From: Blepharisma stoltei
Lineage: Eukaryota > Ciliophora > Heterotrichea > Heterotrichida > Blepharismidae
Assembly: GCA_914767885.1 (NCBI GenBank)
Contig: CAJZBQ010000040.1
Coordinates: forward strand, 1-64,000
Reading direction: 5' to 3'
Length of the DNA: 64,000 nucleotides
The translations under genes were made by a program, and so were the position numbers. Under the pieces are notes generated by a model. The model ran no database searches, was not told the DNA's origin, and saw only the letters and a program-made list of their open reading frames with translations. Shown one piece after another: positions 11,830 through 22,692 of this stretch (its first letter is position 1; each line of letters opens with the position of its first letter).

Positions 11830-12030
11830 GAGAAACCTCACCCTCTATGGTTCATCATTCCAACTGAGTTACACCTGCCCCGTAGTGTAAAGTCTATGCC
11901 TCAACTGTACCATTCTGGATCGATATCCGTTCACTCGCCATTACTAGGGCAATCCTTACTAGTTTCTTTTCCTCCGCTAAGTAATATGCTTAAGTTCAGC
12001 GGGTAATCTTGCTTGACTTAAGGTCCTATC
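11830..12030 (-). pseudogene. 28S rRNA 5'-end fragment
   Basis: The minus strand matches the 28S 5' end. The block TTCTTTTCCTCCGCTAAGTA and ATGCTTAAGTTCAGCGGGTA (11965-12006) is near-identical to eukaryotic 28S. It continues into ITS2-like and 5.8S sequence in normal order, unlike the first remnant. Confidence 0.8.
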
Positions 12031-12109
12031 TGATCCCATATACAATCTGCCAGATCCTGATAGGAGAACTTGGCTGGCGAAGGAGATACTGAAGTGAACA
12101 TGTCCAAAG

Positions 12110-12220
12110 GGCGTTGATTGTGTTCAAAGATCTACTGACTCATGGTGTTTTGCAATTTGCAGTGCTTTTCGAAGTTTTCTGCATTCTTCGTTGTTACAAG
12201 AGCCAATAAGTTGAGATAGA
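12110..12220 (-). pseudogene. 5.8S rRNA-like remnant
   Basis: Between 28S 5' and 18S 3' sequence, the block around 12150-12210 (GCAATTTGCA, then CTGCATTCTTCGTTG) corresponds to the 5.8S region that normally reads CAATTC.CA and CTGCGTTCTTCATCG. It is diverged, so it is probably non-functional. Confidence 0.6.
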
Positions 12221-12304
12221 ATAAATAGAGAAAAATAAATAATAAAATTCCTAATTCATTATATCTGTCTATAAAAAGTGTGTTAGGTAAATAAGGATGT
12301 GCTA

Positions 12305-12802
12305 ATGATCCATCTGCAGGTTCATCTACAGAACCTTGTTACGATTTCTCCTTCTTCTAAGTGATAAGGTTTGATTAGCTTCCCACACACGAGGTGTGCA
12401 GTCCGGAGGATTCGCCTCATACTCAAAATCGGTAGGAGCGGTGGGCAGTGGCAATCCAAGTTGATGGCTTTCACTTACTAGGAATTCCTCGTTGACTCGT
12501 TGATGACCAATAATTCAGGAGTCAATCCCCATCATGATGCAATTTTGAAGATTATTCGCTAAGCAATTATTATTCTTCCATAGGATCGCCCCCGTTGGGT
12601 TCTATCTAATAAATACTATGCAGAGCGTAACCAGCATGCATTAACTCTAGAATTACAAAGGTTATCCATATAAACGTATTCCAAATAAACTATACTGTTT
12701 TTTAATGAGTCGTTTGCAGTCTCGCCGTATAATTGCTTACACTTAGGCATTCATGACTTAATCTTTGAGACAAGCATATGACTACTGACAGGATCAGTCA
12801 GA
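12305..12802 (-). pseudogene. 18S rRNA remnant with internal deletion
   Basis: The 3' end (CTGCAGGTTCATCTACAGAA, then CCTTGTTACGA) begins at about 12308 and runs through CGGTAGGAGCGGTGGGCAGT. The sequence then skips the middle of the gene and resumes in the 5' domain at about 12560 (CGCCCCCGTTGGGTTCTATC), ending at the 18S 5' end near 12802. Most of the gene is deleted, so it cannot be functional. Confidence 0.85.
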
Positions 12803-13820
12803 TTGCTATCAATGAAAAAAACTCAACTCGTTCACTCTATCTAATTGAGACTTGCTAAATGAGCATAACTAGGTCAAATACAGAGCAGCCCTAAGCTACT
12901 GCACTTTCTTTGAAAAGTGATACTCAGGCAATTGGCACAATAATCTTCAGGCAAGCAGCTGAAGGTTAAAACTCATTTGTGGGTTATAGGGGTTAGTGTG
13001 ACATTTGCCTTGAATCCAAGGAAATCCTGCAGCATAATATGGAAATCTTCGCAGTTCTTTATTCACATGGGTACTAGCAACTGTTACTCTGTTTCCATTT
13101 TTCTTTCGACCCTCCTTATATATTCCTATTTTTTTAACTTTTTTTGCTATAGAGCCTTTGGGAAAAATGACTAAGTCGATTTAAAGATGGAGGAGAAGAA
13201 AGACTTAACAATTAAAGTGCTCCAAACCCAATTGAAAATTATAAGGTTTTGAGATAAGTATTTGGATTTATATAGAACCAAAGTAAAATTATTATGAGTT
13301 ATATACTTCTAGTTAAATGGTTATGATAATATGCTGTTTAATTGAATAACAAACAGATGTAATTCTTTTGCATAAAAATTTAAGTTTGAAAGTGTAAAAG
13401 GATTTTATTCTTTATGAGCTATTAAACTTTATTTAATTGCTGAGAAACAAAAATTTTGAAATAAAAAGTGCATTTCAACTTTGAAATACAATTAAAATAA
13501 TAAGGATTTGATATAAATTAAAAATTTCATGGCACGTTTTTTATCTATCTTTGAGATTGCATAATTGATATTTTATCTCCTTATTAATTAGGAAAATTCT
13601 TAATACTTTGGACATGCATGCATACATGTTTGTTTAGAAAAGTAATTACGTTAATGTCTTATAATTATTACAATATAATAAATATGTGAATTATTGAGTA
13701 ATCCTTTATTAAATTCGGGTGAGGAATCTAAAAACTCAATATTGGGGTACATATAAATTCTAAGTATAGCTAGCTTTCCTTGCGGCTCAGATGATTTCTT
13801 AAGATGAAATAGAATAATTC
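12803..13820. repeat. rDNA spacer plus kelch fragment, copy 2 of the segmental duplication
   Basis: A collinear, diverged duplicate of 9921-11260. The ETS-like part covers 12803-13190, the A/T-rich spacer runs to about 13705, and a shortened kelch remnant lies at about 13745-13815 (TAGCTAGCTTTCCTTGCGGC versus the copy near 11007, and AAGATGAAATAG versus 11240). The kelch part has a large internal deletion. Confidence 0.7.
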
Positions 13821-13885
13821 AAAATAAAAAAATTTAAAAATTCTATCAAATATTACCCAAAATAAGAAAGAATAATTAAGTTAAT

Positions 13886-16326
13886 TTAAAGCCCATCTTC
13901 ACACTTAAACAGCAAAATTCTCTCTTTGTTTGGTAGAGACAAAAATTTACTTGTATCAGCCCATATAAATGGTATCATGCATTCCTCCCACTTTGTTTTT
14001 TCCTCAAAGAATTCTACATTGAGTGCTCCATCAAATGTTTGGAGTTCAATTTCTCTATTGATTTTGAACGTTTTAGAGTAACTCATGATAACCAAAATTA
14101 TATTTTCATCACTATTTATTTTAGGTAGAAAGAAATCTATAACACCTTTAATAATATCAATGTTCTTATTGATGATGTTTGCTTCTTTTATATTTTCAAT
14201 CAGCTCTGCTTGGTGTAATATTGAATAAATCAAAAAAGGGTTAGAGTTGTAATTGAAAACCAAGATTTTTGCCAAAATTTCAATTAATAAATTCAGAATT
14301 TCGACACAGCCTTGTATATCTTCTGGAGGTTTTTCATTGTTTTTCAAGTTTGTGTATTTATTATAGACAGCCTTTACTAATGATAAATAGTCCATGCACA
14401 CTAACTCATGAAGATTAGTAGAAGACTCAGCAATATTATAGAAGCAGCTTGAAGAAATCACATATAAGTATTCATTCTTAGAGTATATATTAAAACGACA
14501 AACCACCCTCTTAACTCCTTCTATTGGCATCTCACAGGCTGCGCAGGGACCTGGGGAAAGGAGGATGGCGTTCGGGAATGTGCATCCGAGATAGTTTTCT
14601 TAGTAGGGCTGGCCAACTGCATTATTTGCTCAAATGAAAAGTTTTTTCCTCAGTGGGAAATAGGTCTGGAAGTTGGAAAGGGGTCTTCAGTCAAAGCCAA
14701 TGGCATTCGTCTTAGCCAATCGGGACGATTCCCCAGCGTAAGCCACTGGCAAGCGGGCAAAGAAACCGAAAATTAAAGCGAGTTCTCGATAATCTGAATA
14801 ATAAGAGCAACTAACTCATTCTTAGAACTCCTCAAATTTTCTCGAAATTTCCTTAAAATTCCCAAAAACAGACAAGACCCAAGGCTCATGGATTCAATTC
14901 TGTAATTTTGCAGTCAAGAAATTTGTTGAAGCTGGATACTGCTATTGATAAATTTCAAGAAAATTTTATCGCTTGATAGAAGCAAAATGATAATCAAAAC
15001 TAAGCTGCATTTTACTGTAAAAGCAGTTTCTGTATAAAGAAATTTTACCATGGGCTCTAAAAATCGCTCAGGCTCTGACTTAGAAACGAGGTGGGCGTGA
15101 AAGCTGGGATTATTTGCTAGCAAATTGTAAAACAATAAAAGAAATTGGGAATTGTCAATGTTTCTAGATAAAAATTACTCGATTAAGAGCTCGGTGATTT
15201 CTTCCCACTCGATATTTCAGTTTTTAATCAAAAATGGGTTTTCAAGACGTGAATAATTTTGTAATAAAATCGTCAAAGCTAAGGCATATTTGGGAGCCAA
15301 AAATAAGCACTCTTGCTCTCTATTTTCACGTGAATTTGTATTATAAAATACGGAAAGAAAGCCTGGGCTAGGTTTTTCAGATTTTCAATGGTGCTTTATC
15401 ACTTCTAAAAGTTTCCAAGAAAACTGCTGGCAAATACTTTGTTGTGAATTCATTAGCAAGTCCACTACAGGTGACGCTTTAAAACATTCATAATTAATCC
15501 TTTCAATAGGCTTGTCCATATAATAAAGTTGGCTAGACATCATTGTCAGCAATAGTTCAATTCCAGTCCCAATTTTCTGTATATCTTTCAAAGGATTTAG
15601 GAGGGTAATTTTGGTGACCAGCTCATTCAAAAACCAATTCATAGGAGAAGTCAAGTCGCATTCCGCAGTTTCGATATTTGCTTTGAATATGGAAAATACT
15701 TTGGTTTGCGGCTTAAACGGGTCTTTCAAGCTATCTTCGTCTGAGTTTTCAGTGTAATGCTTATAAATGCTATCAATATCAATGCTTTTTCTTGAATCAT
15801 CTACCAAATAAATTCTTTCATTTTTGCTCATAAGGTAGTCAGTGACTTCTTGAAAATGCACTTTTATTGTATCTAGAAGATGTGCTTGCTCAATAGCTTT
15901 ATTATAGTCCGGCGATTGAGGAACACTAACATAAACTGTTTTGCAGTGTGATTTGAAGTAAAACATGCATGGGACTAGCCGATGAAATGAACTATTATAG
16001 GCTTCTTGACTTTTAGAAGATGTGTCTTGGAATAAGAATTGATAAGGAATTCCTTCTGAGTATAAAAAAGCAAAGAAATGCTTGAGGAGAAGCATTAGGT
16101 TAATTGGGAGGAGTTTTTCATTGAAGGAGTCTATCAGCTTTTTTGTCAAAATCCAAACAACTCCTGATCTTGGGGAATTTATGCAGGCAGATTTGTAAAG
16201 ATTTCTTGCAGCTTCAGATTGCAGAAGGTCAGGGTTTAAAGAGAAATAAAGAGAATCTAGCGAAAGGGAGTCCCAATCAACTTCGCTTATTTCTTCTTTT
16301 GAGAGGGCTTCGATAGAATTTCCCAT
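13886..16326 (-). CDS. DYM: Dymeclin
   Basis: A Golgi-associated scaffold homologue; in animals dymeclin supports Golgi organisation and secretion. It starts at ATG 16326 with MGNSIEALSKEE, like the N-myristoylated MGxNSS start of animal dymeclin. The body includes LFYNLLANNPSF (animal LLYTLLHQNSN) and ALTILL. The C-terminus has PFLIYSILHQAELIE (NLVYALLYKRDLFE), INKNIDIIKGVIDFF and EECMIPFIWADTSKF (EEFFIPYVWSLVYNS). Removing a 15-nt intron (15164-15178) and a 344-bp TA-bounded retroposon insert (14481-14824) gives 694 codons including the stop, in one frame, with TGA as Trp at 15385 and other sites. The gene would be dead without the insert's removal. Confidence 0.88.
14481..14824. mobile_element. 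Retroposon insert in dymeclin, excisable at TA inside its target-site duplication
   Basis: Flanked by the 11-bp direct repeat TCATTCTTAGA (14472-14482 and 14816-14826), each copy containing TA (14479-14480, 14823-14824). Excision between those TAs rebuilds the codons for SSKNEYLY of dymeclin exactly. The GC-rich core at 14525-14600 is similar to 35490-35570 (shared GGCATC.CACAGG, GCAGGGACCT, GATGGCG.TCGGGA and TGCATCCG), so both belong to one dispersed family. Confidence 0.8.
15164..15178 (-). other. 15-nt spliceosomal intron in dymeclin
   Basis: On the minus strand GTAATTTTTATCTAG starts with GT, ends with AG and carries an in-frame TAA. Removing it joins ITELLIE to NIDNSQFL in frame. The length is the typical heterotrich intron size. 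Confidence 0.85.
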
Positions 16327-16782
16327 ATATAAATCTTTAATTATTAATATTTATTTATGGAATTATTATAGCATGCTCTCTCTTTTAATCTAATAATCAT
16401 GCCTTAAATAGAATTTTTACGATTTATAGACAATCAGGGGTTCCTGATTGATTGGAAAGTTTGAAGGGCTAAACCACAGTCAAAAACAGCTAATTCCTAT
16501 GCAAAACCACAATCAATCTAACTCCCAGGCATTTCATATGCTACACAAAAGATTGGGAAAATAGATATTTCACTATTACAAATACGGATTCGCAAATTGA
16601 TATTGGATCCTAATATAAATCCCTAGATTTTTCAAAAGGAACAAAAATATTCATAAATCCTTCATTTTAATGCTCAGATAAAATTTATTCCTTCAAAACC
16701 GCTTAAAAGAAGAGAAAGAGCCCGAAGAGAAAGAAAAAGATTCAAGCTGTCAAAAGTGAAAAAAAATTTAAGCCCTTTAGAT

Positions 16783-17920
16783 TTAATTAATCGGTTTCCA
16801 AACTTTCGGCTTGCTATGAAATTTACAAAAATATTTAAAATTTCCGAGGAATCCAAAATTAAATGGAGACCCTTTGTCTTTCGGTCTATCTTTCAAATAA
16901 GTGATTTTATTTCATGATATTAATTCCCAAGTCGTTAAATTTCTAGATCACAGATAAGTTTGCAAGCAAAATAAAAAAATAGCAAAAGCAATGCATGCCC
17001 CAATAACAAAAATTAAAATAATTCTTCCTATATTCGCTGAGACTCAGTTTCCAGCATCTTCTTTATCATCTATGCTGATTCCTAAAAAAATAATAGCAAT
17101 TATGCCTTCTGATGTTTGAAAAAATAAGTATCAGTAAAATTGGCAATGATTTCGCTCCCCCACGCAATTTGCGATTCATGTGCAGTGGTGATCTGACCTA
17201 TAAACGCATTTATTGCAGTATTTACAGTGTTTCGCCCTTAAAGGCTGGTCTTGTTGGCATATTGTGCAATATCTCAATAAAATTTCTTCAGTTTTGGGCT
17301 TATCGTTAATTTGGTCTTGCTGAATTGAGTCATCATTAATTGGAAAATCAAGGTCTTCAGGTTTCTTAGGTGAGTCAGCCAACGACATATCAATTGAAGG
17401 CGAGCTTGGCAATGGCTTTTCAGGGACATCACAATTATATCGGAAATAAATGCTTCTTCATTCTTCAATTCGGTCATCAGGCAAATTATCGAACTCCTCT
17501 CCACAGTAACTGCTTTCTCCCACGCTTACATCTACACGACTGTTTTCGTCATAAAATCCAGCTTCTCTGCTTGATTTTAGGTCATTTAAGTCGAATTTTT
17601 GCAAATTAAATACTGAGCCTAGGGTTGTTGGAGGATTTGCAGTGCTAACGACTGAGATTTTGTGGGTGTTTGGAACAATAGGCTGTCCTTCTGTAGACGA
17701 GCAGAGATCTAAAGGTTTTACGTATCCAGGATCAAGAAGGCCGACATAAAAATACAATGATAATGAAATCAAGACGGGGACTCTATGTGGATGCATACCA
17801 AAATATCACTGCCACAGGAGATTGTAATGATAAAGGGGATTGCCATGCAGAGAGTCCTATTAAAGCTACATGAGAAAGAACAAAAAAAGGCCTGAGTATC
17901 TTTCCATCTATCAATGACAT
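16783..17920 (-). CDS. DHHC-type protein S-acyltransferase
   Basis: A membrane palmitoyltransferase that transfers long-chain acyl groups to cysteines of target proteins. It starts at ATG 17920 (MSLIDGKILRPFF). One 16-nt intron (17783-17798) and several TGA-Trp codons have to be read through, giving 373 aa. TM1 and TM2 lie in the first ~85 residues and end at the conserved LLDPGYVKP (DPG motif). A variable linker follows. Then comes the zinc-binding cysteine-rich domain CTICQQDQPLRAKHCKYCNK and the catalytic SDHHCTWIANCVGERNH, two more TM segments, and the TTxE motif in RNLTTWELIS. The catalytic motif is DHHC-T rather than the usual DHHC-P. It ends at TAA 16785-16783. Confidence 0.9.
17783..17798 (-). 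other. 16-nt intron in the DHHC gene
   Basis: On the minus strand GTATGCATCCACATAG starts GT and ends AG. Splicing creates a TGA (Trp) across the junction and joins AVIFW to VPVLISLSLYF, restoring the second transmembrane segment and the DPG motif. Confidence 0.85.
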
Positions 17921-18090
17921 TTCGCAAGATATCAAATTTAATTAATTTGGAATAAAACATCACAAAGCAAGTAATAAAACTTAATAACAATAAAATTTGT
18001 TAAGGCTAGTTGATGCTTTCTCATGTGCCTTATAATATTAATTTTCCTCGTTTAAACACCTTAATCATTTATCAGAAACCATTTAGCTGA

Positions 18091-21000
18091 TTAATCTGGC
18101 CTTTTTTCATTAATTATGTCTAGCTGTTTAGCTCTTCCAAAAGAGTCAACAGCTCCTATAATTGCGTCTCTCCCTTGCTGAAGTAGCCCTTTCGGCACTT
18201 TGTTATCAGGGCATAAGCCTTTTAATTGGATTATGACTTCTTGGCTTTCTCTCAGTGTCTTAAACATTTTCATCATTCTTGTGACTGCTTTCACTTTATT
18301 TTTAAATTGTTCAATCTTGCTCACCCTCAGTCCTTCTTTAAGTTCTTTGACTTTTTCTCCATCTCCTAATTCATTTAGTTCATCTATATGTTTTGGCTGT
18401 ATCAAGCCATGCAGCATCTCTAAGACTTTTTCAATCACAAAAGGAGTGCTCCAATTAAAAACGTCCATGAAATTCGGCAAAATATAAGGGTGCTCTGTAT
18501 AGTTGAACTGCTGCACATTCAGCGAATTATTTTCAAATTTTACCACAGCTGCTTTATTATTATACACATCGCAGTAGTTCGGAGCTGAAAATATAGTGAT
18601 TACAACAGGAAACTCAGAGTTCCCATTTCACCTATGCATTTTATACCCATCTAACTGTGCTTCATGCCCTCTCAACACTGAAAGTAGCTTATTTTGCTTC
18701 AAAAATGTATTTACAGCCCTAATCCCATAATAAAAGCTGCACCCTCTTACATCATTTCCCACAAAATTATCAGTCGAAGCTCCTGTATCATTATCAATCG
18801 GATCACTCCATAATAAATCACAAAATATCCCTTGCCTTGGCGGCTCAGTGTACCTATTCATTTTCCAAATATCTTCAATGCTCACAAGTTCTGGAGAAAT
18901 TCCTCCATGAACAGCTAAGAATTTGTTATTTAAAATGCAGGCAACTGGCAAGGCATCAAAAGAGTCCATGATGGTATCGTAAACTTCTGCATCATATTTA
19001 TATAAGCATTCCGCGCGAAAATTAAAATACGATGACATTTGTCGGCATTCGTGGTTTCCACGGATCAGGAAAACAGTTTGCTGATAATTCAGCTTGATTG
19101 CATATAGTAGTAGTAAAACTTCAATTGAAAATGACCCTCGGTCTACATAGTCTCCTAGAAATAAATATTTTGTGTCATTTAGGTTGCCACCTAGTTCTAA
19201 AATTCGTAAAAAATCGTAAAATTGACCGTGGATGTCACCTACGACGGTGACAGGATCTTTTAGTTCAATTAAGTTGTGCTCACATCTTAGACAGTCAGTG
19301 CCTTGACGGATAAGTAGCATGCAGTCAGCCTTGGTCAAGCGGCCTTCATATTGCAGATGTGAACGCAAAAGATTTCAGTCAGGAGGAAAGTTGATACCGT
19401 TGGGGTATAATAGAGACCTATCTAGTGGGCGATGTGGTGGCGGTGGCTGTGACTTTTCAAATCTGTCAGATAAGGGTGAAGCGGAAAAAAATACACTGTA
19501 TTTTTTTCCTACAGTTTTCCCACAGTCAAATTTGACATAAAATTTTCCAATTTTTTGAAACGATAGGAAAAAAATACATGGAAAAGAAAAAAAAATTCGA
19601 AACCAGAGCGGAAAAAAAATTCAACCCCCAAAAATGAAAAAAAACCGCATGAAAAAAATACACATAAAAAAAAATATTAAATTACTAATATTTAAAAAGA
19701 AGCAAAGAAAATGCTTTATTAAATATGAATGACAATAACAGTCATTGCATTTGCTATAAATTCACATAATAGATAAAAAATAGATGCAAGAACTGTATCA
19801 TATGCTTTATAGTAAAAAGTTTTCTGTGTTTTTTTTCCAAACCGCATGAAAAAACTACTATAAAAAATTTGAAATACAGATCTTTAAGTCAAATAGAGTT
19901 AAAAATAACGAAAAAACAGTCCCAGCTTAAATCTCTCTTTAATAACGAGATTTCAAGAATAAAATTAATGCCTAAATGTTAAAGATCAGTTTAAATAAAA
20001 AAATTAAAAACACAGAAGGAAAAAAATTCAAAATTTTTTTTCTAAAAAAACAGCATGAAAAAAATATCAGTAAAATTTTAACAGTCTAAATTTCGGCATG
20101 AAAAAAATACAATAGAAAAAAATTTAGTAGGAAAAAAATACATATAAAATTTATATTTTTTTTTTTAAAATTTTTTAATTAAAAAAATCCAAAATATCTA
20201 AGGATGAGTTATCCAAACTCTACTGTGTGTGATTAGTAATAATAACTGATAATAAAACGATTAATTATTTATATTTCTAAGTTTTATTCCTTCTGGTTTG
20301 GAGTCGATTACACTGCGCTTAAGTCCACCTGATCAACTCTTCTTTTAGTTGTCTATTGGATAGTTCTAACTCCCCCCCCAATTAATAGCGGACGAAAAAA
20401 TCGTCCGCTATTAAAAAAGTTCGATATTTATAAATATTTTTCTATTTAAAATTTTTTATAAACGGCTGAAAAAAAAATGCATTTTTAAGTCAAAAGAGAA
20501 GCACTAAATCTAATAAAATGGAGTTGAATGGAGAAACCAGAAAGAGAAAAGACTAACAGCTGGTGATAAGCTAGTTATTGCACAATACTACCTGGATCAT
20601 CAAAATGAAGGTCTTTCATATGAAGATATAGCCTACAAGTTCAATATATCAAAGTCAAGTGTCGGCGAATTAGTAAAAGGCATTTATCAATTGAAAAGGG
20701 GAGATCAAGGTTTAAAGAAAAGAAAGCCAGATGCATATTATTAGCTCTCATAATTTTTTAATACCTTTGCGCTTAAATTAATTCTATTTAAATATTCCCA
20801 TCTTTATTTCATTGGCTCTAGTAAATTTATGTTATGCTTTGTTATGTTATGTTATGTTATGTTATATTATGTTATGCTATGTTATGTTATGTTATGCTAT
20901 GTTATGTTATGTTATGTTATGTTATGTTATGTTATGTTATGTTATGTTATGTTATGTTATGTTATGCTATGTCATGTTATGTTATGTTATGTTATGCTAT

Positions 21001-22539
21001 GTTATGTTATGTTATGTCATGTTATGTTATGTTATGTTATGTTATGTTATGTTATGTTAAGATGCTATGTATTTTAAGTCCCTACTTCGCCGCCGTGACG
21101 TTTTATGGAGATAACCCCGTAAGCTGGCTAAGGCGTGGCCGCTTCAAGCCCGGTCCGAAACCCCGGTTTCTCGGTAGAGGTGATGACCAACTGACCGCCT
21201 CCATTTCCAACTTGATTCGTCGCCCTGAATCTTGCGTCAACTCTGTCCGTACGTCGCCAAATCTGCCCACTGAAGGGGCACCTTTTAATTGGGGAGAACC
21301 CCGATTTCTCGTTTAATTTGCCTTCCCCTCTTTTCCGGTCATCCCGAGAAAGAACTCAACAACTTTCGCCATTCGGGGCAAATCACAAAAGCAGTTTAGG
21401 CAGGTATGTCGCCGTGCCTCATTTCTGACACCCACTAGGCTGGGCTCTGCTGGAAAAAAGGAGTCACGAATAACTGCCCAAGGGTCTTGGTCACAAAAAC
21501 AGCGATCTTTGCGCTTAGACCTCTCGCCTTGAGGTACAAAGACATAGCTGGGCTAATTCCTGGCTCCAAAAACCATGCCCGGATATACACAGGTAACTGT
21601 CTCAAGAGGACGGGTCGGAAGTCATCCGCCATTTTATGTATATTAGTAAATTTATAATGAACGATTATCTTATATAATTTAAAATTTTTTATAGTAAAAA
21701 AATTTCTGTTATTAAATGGTACCTAAGAGTCCATTTTTAGGGAAAAAAAAACATTGATTTCGTCCGCTATTGGGAGTTAGATATTTTGGATTTTTTTTAA
21801 TTAAAAAATTTTAAAAAAAAAATATAAATTTTTATATGTATTTTTTTCCTACTAAATTTTTTCTATTGTATTTTTTTCATGCCGAAATTTAGACTGTTAA
21901 AATTTTACTGATATTTTTTTCATGCTGTTTTTTTAGAAAAAAAAATTTTGAATTTTTTTCCTTCTGTTTTTAATTTTTTTTATTTAAACTGATCTTTAAC
22001 ATTTAGGCATTAATTTTATTCTTGAAATCTCGTTATTAAAGAGAGATTTAAGCTGGGACTGTTTTTTCGTTATTTTTAACTCTATTTGACTTAAAGATCT
22101 GTATTTCAAATTTTTATAGTAGTTTTTTCATGCGGTTTGGAAAAAAAAAACACAGAAAACTTTTTACTATAAAGCATATGATACAGTTCTTGCATCTATT
22201 TTTTATCTATTATGTGAATTTATAGCAAATGCAATGACTGCTATTGTCATTCATATTTAATAAAGCATTTTCTTTGCTTCTTTTTAAATATTAGTAATTT
22301 AATATTTTTTTTTATGTGTATTTTTTTCATGCGGTTTTTTTTCATTTTTGGGGGTTGAATTTTTTTCCGCCCTGGTTTCGAATTTTTTTTTTTTCTTTTC
22401 CATGTATTTTTTTCCTATCGTTTTCAAAAATTGGAAAATTTTATGTCAAATTTGACTGTGGGAAACTGTAGGAAAAAAATACAGTGTATTTTTTTTCCGC
22501 CTCACCCGTCAGAGATAATGGATCAGATAAAGGTTCCAT
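18091..22539 (-). CDS. Calcineurin catalytic subunit A (PP2B), split by a 3-kb IES
   Basis: A Ca2+/calmodulin-dependent Ser/Thr phosphatase. The PPP signature motifs are present in order: GDIHGQ, GDYVDRG, RGNHE, HGG and ITIFSAPNYCDVYNNKAAV. The last motif is the calcineurin form, followed by PHPYILPNFMDVF-like sequence (EHPYILPNFMDVFNWS), a calmodulin-binding-like helix (KNKVKAVTRMMKMFKTLRE) and a C-terminal tail resembling the autoinhibitory region. TGA at 18628 encodes Trp in MHRWNGN. The first 7 codons and one further base (ATG 22539, MEPLSDP) lie on the far side of a TA-bounded insert (19473-22517). Removing it gives exactly 468 codons including the stop. No intron was found. Only functional after IES excision. 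Confidence 0.93.
20526..20744 (+). pseudogene. N-terminal HTH fragment of a pogo/CENP-B-type transposase
   Basis: An open frame of 72 codons plus TAG, with TGG and no internal TGA, but no in-frame ATG (a TAA lies just upstream; an ATG at 20518 is out of frame). It reads RLTAGDKLVIAQYYLDHQ, then a Ser-Tyr-Glu-Asp-Ile-Ala turn, KFNISKSSVGELVKG and a basic tail. The order 'LT..DK..I...Y..........IA..F.IS.S.V..L.KG' is the pattern of the HTH_psq/CENP-B N-terminal DNA-binding fold that starts pogo transposases. No DDE catalytic domain follows. The assignment is by motif only. Confidence 0.55.
20826..21058. repeat. Pentanucleotide microsatellite (TTATG)n
   Basis: About 45 copies of TTATG with occasional C for T, inside the nested element. 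All three forward frames stay open through it, which produces three spurious tandem-Cys/Tyr/Val frames. Confidence 0.97.
21077..21634 (-). mobile_element. GC-rich retroposon nested in the TIR element
   Basis: Flanked by TATGTATTTTA (21066-21076) and TATGTATATTA (21635-21645), an 11-bp duplication with one mismatch. On the minus strand it begins ATAAAATGGCGGATGACTTC, the same TAAAATGG opening as other copies. It contains no supported gene. It is the innermost level of a four-level nest: gene, IES, TIR element, retroposon. Confidence 0.7.
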
Positions 22540-22692
22540 TTATGAGTTAGTTACATTATATCAATATTTTTTTTTAAAATGGTAAGAAAGGATTTAAGAA
22601 GACCATGAAATTCGAATAATGTAAATTTGCATATGAATAATTAAAAAAAATTATTTTATAGATTTTCGTTAGAGATTATTTGAAATTTAAAA

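Larger units (their letters stand above)
20373..21779. mobile_element. Nested TIR element with pogo-like HTH relic
   Basis: Lies inside the larger IES. TA flanks it (20373 boundary, TTCTAACTCCC; 21779 boundary, GGGAGTTAG). The terminal sequences are ACTCCCCCCCAATTAATAGC / GCTATTGGGAG. As in the common MITE, the left end is followed by an inverted repeat of the terminal motif (AATAGCGGACGAAAAAATCG). It contains the HTH frame at 20526-20744, a pentanucleotide array and a reversed GC-rich retroposon. It is longer than the MITE (about 1.4 kb) and may be a deleted autonomous relative. Confidence 0.8.
19473..22517. mobile_element. 3,045-bp IES with ~730-bp terminal inverted repeats
   Basis: TA at 19471-19472 and 22516-22517. 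The left arm (19473 to about 20200) and right arm (about 21777-22517) are near-perfect reverse complements, including GGAAAAAAATACACTGTATT, CAGTCAAATTTGACATAAAA and many short GGAAAAAAATACA motifs. The ends read AGGGTGAAGCGG and, on the other strand, ACGGGTGAGGCGG. The core holds 170 bp of unique sequence and a second TA-bounded element (20373-21779). Excision restores the calcineurin start in frame. The arms carry no coding sequence that I can see. Confidence 0.88.

Noticed and set aside
12977-13174. 65-codon frame
   Set aside because: It lies in the rDNA spacer block that is duplicated at about 10050-10190.
18200-18487. 95-codon plus-strand frame
   Set aside because: Antisense of the calcineurin C-terminal region.
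20812-21316. Three overlapping open frames of Met-Leu-Cys-Tyr-Val repeats
   Set aside because: They are translations of the TTATG pentanucleotide array and have no other coding evidence.
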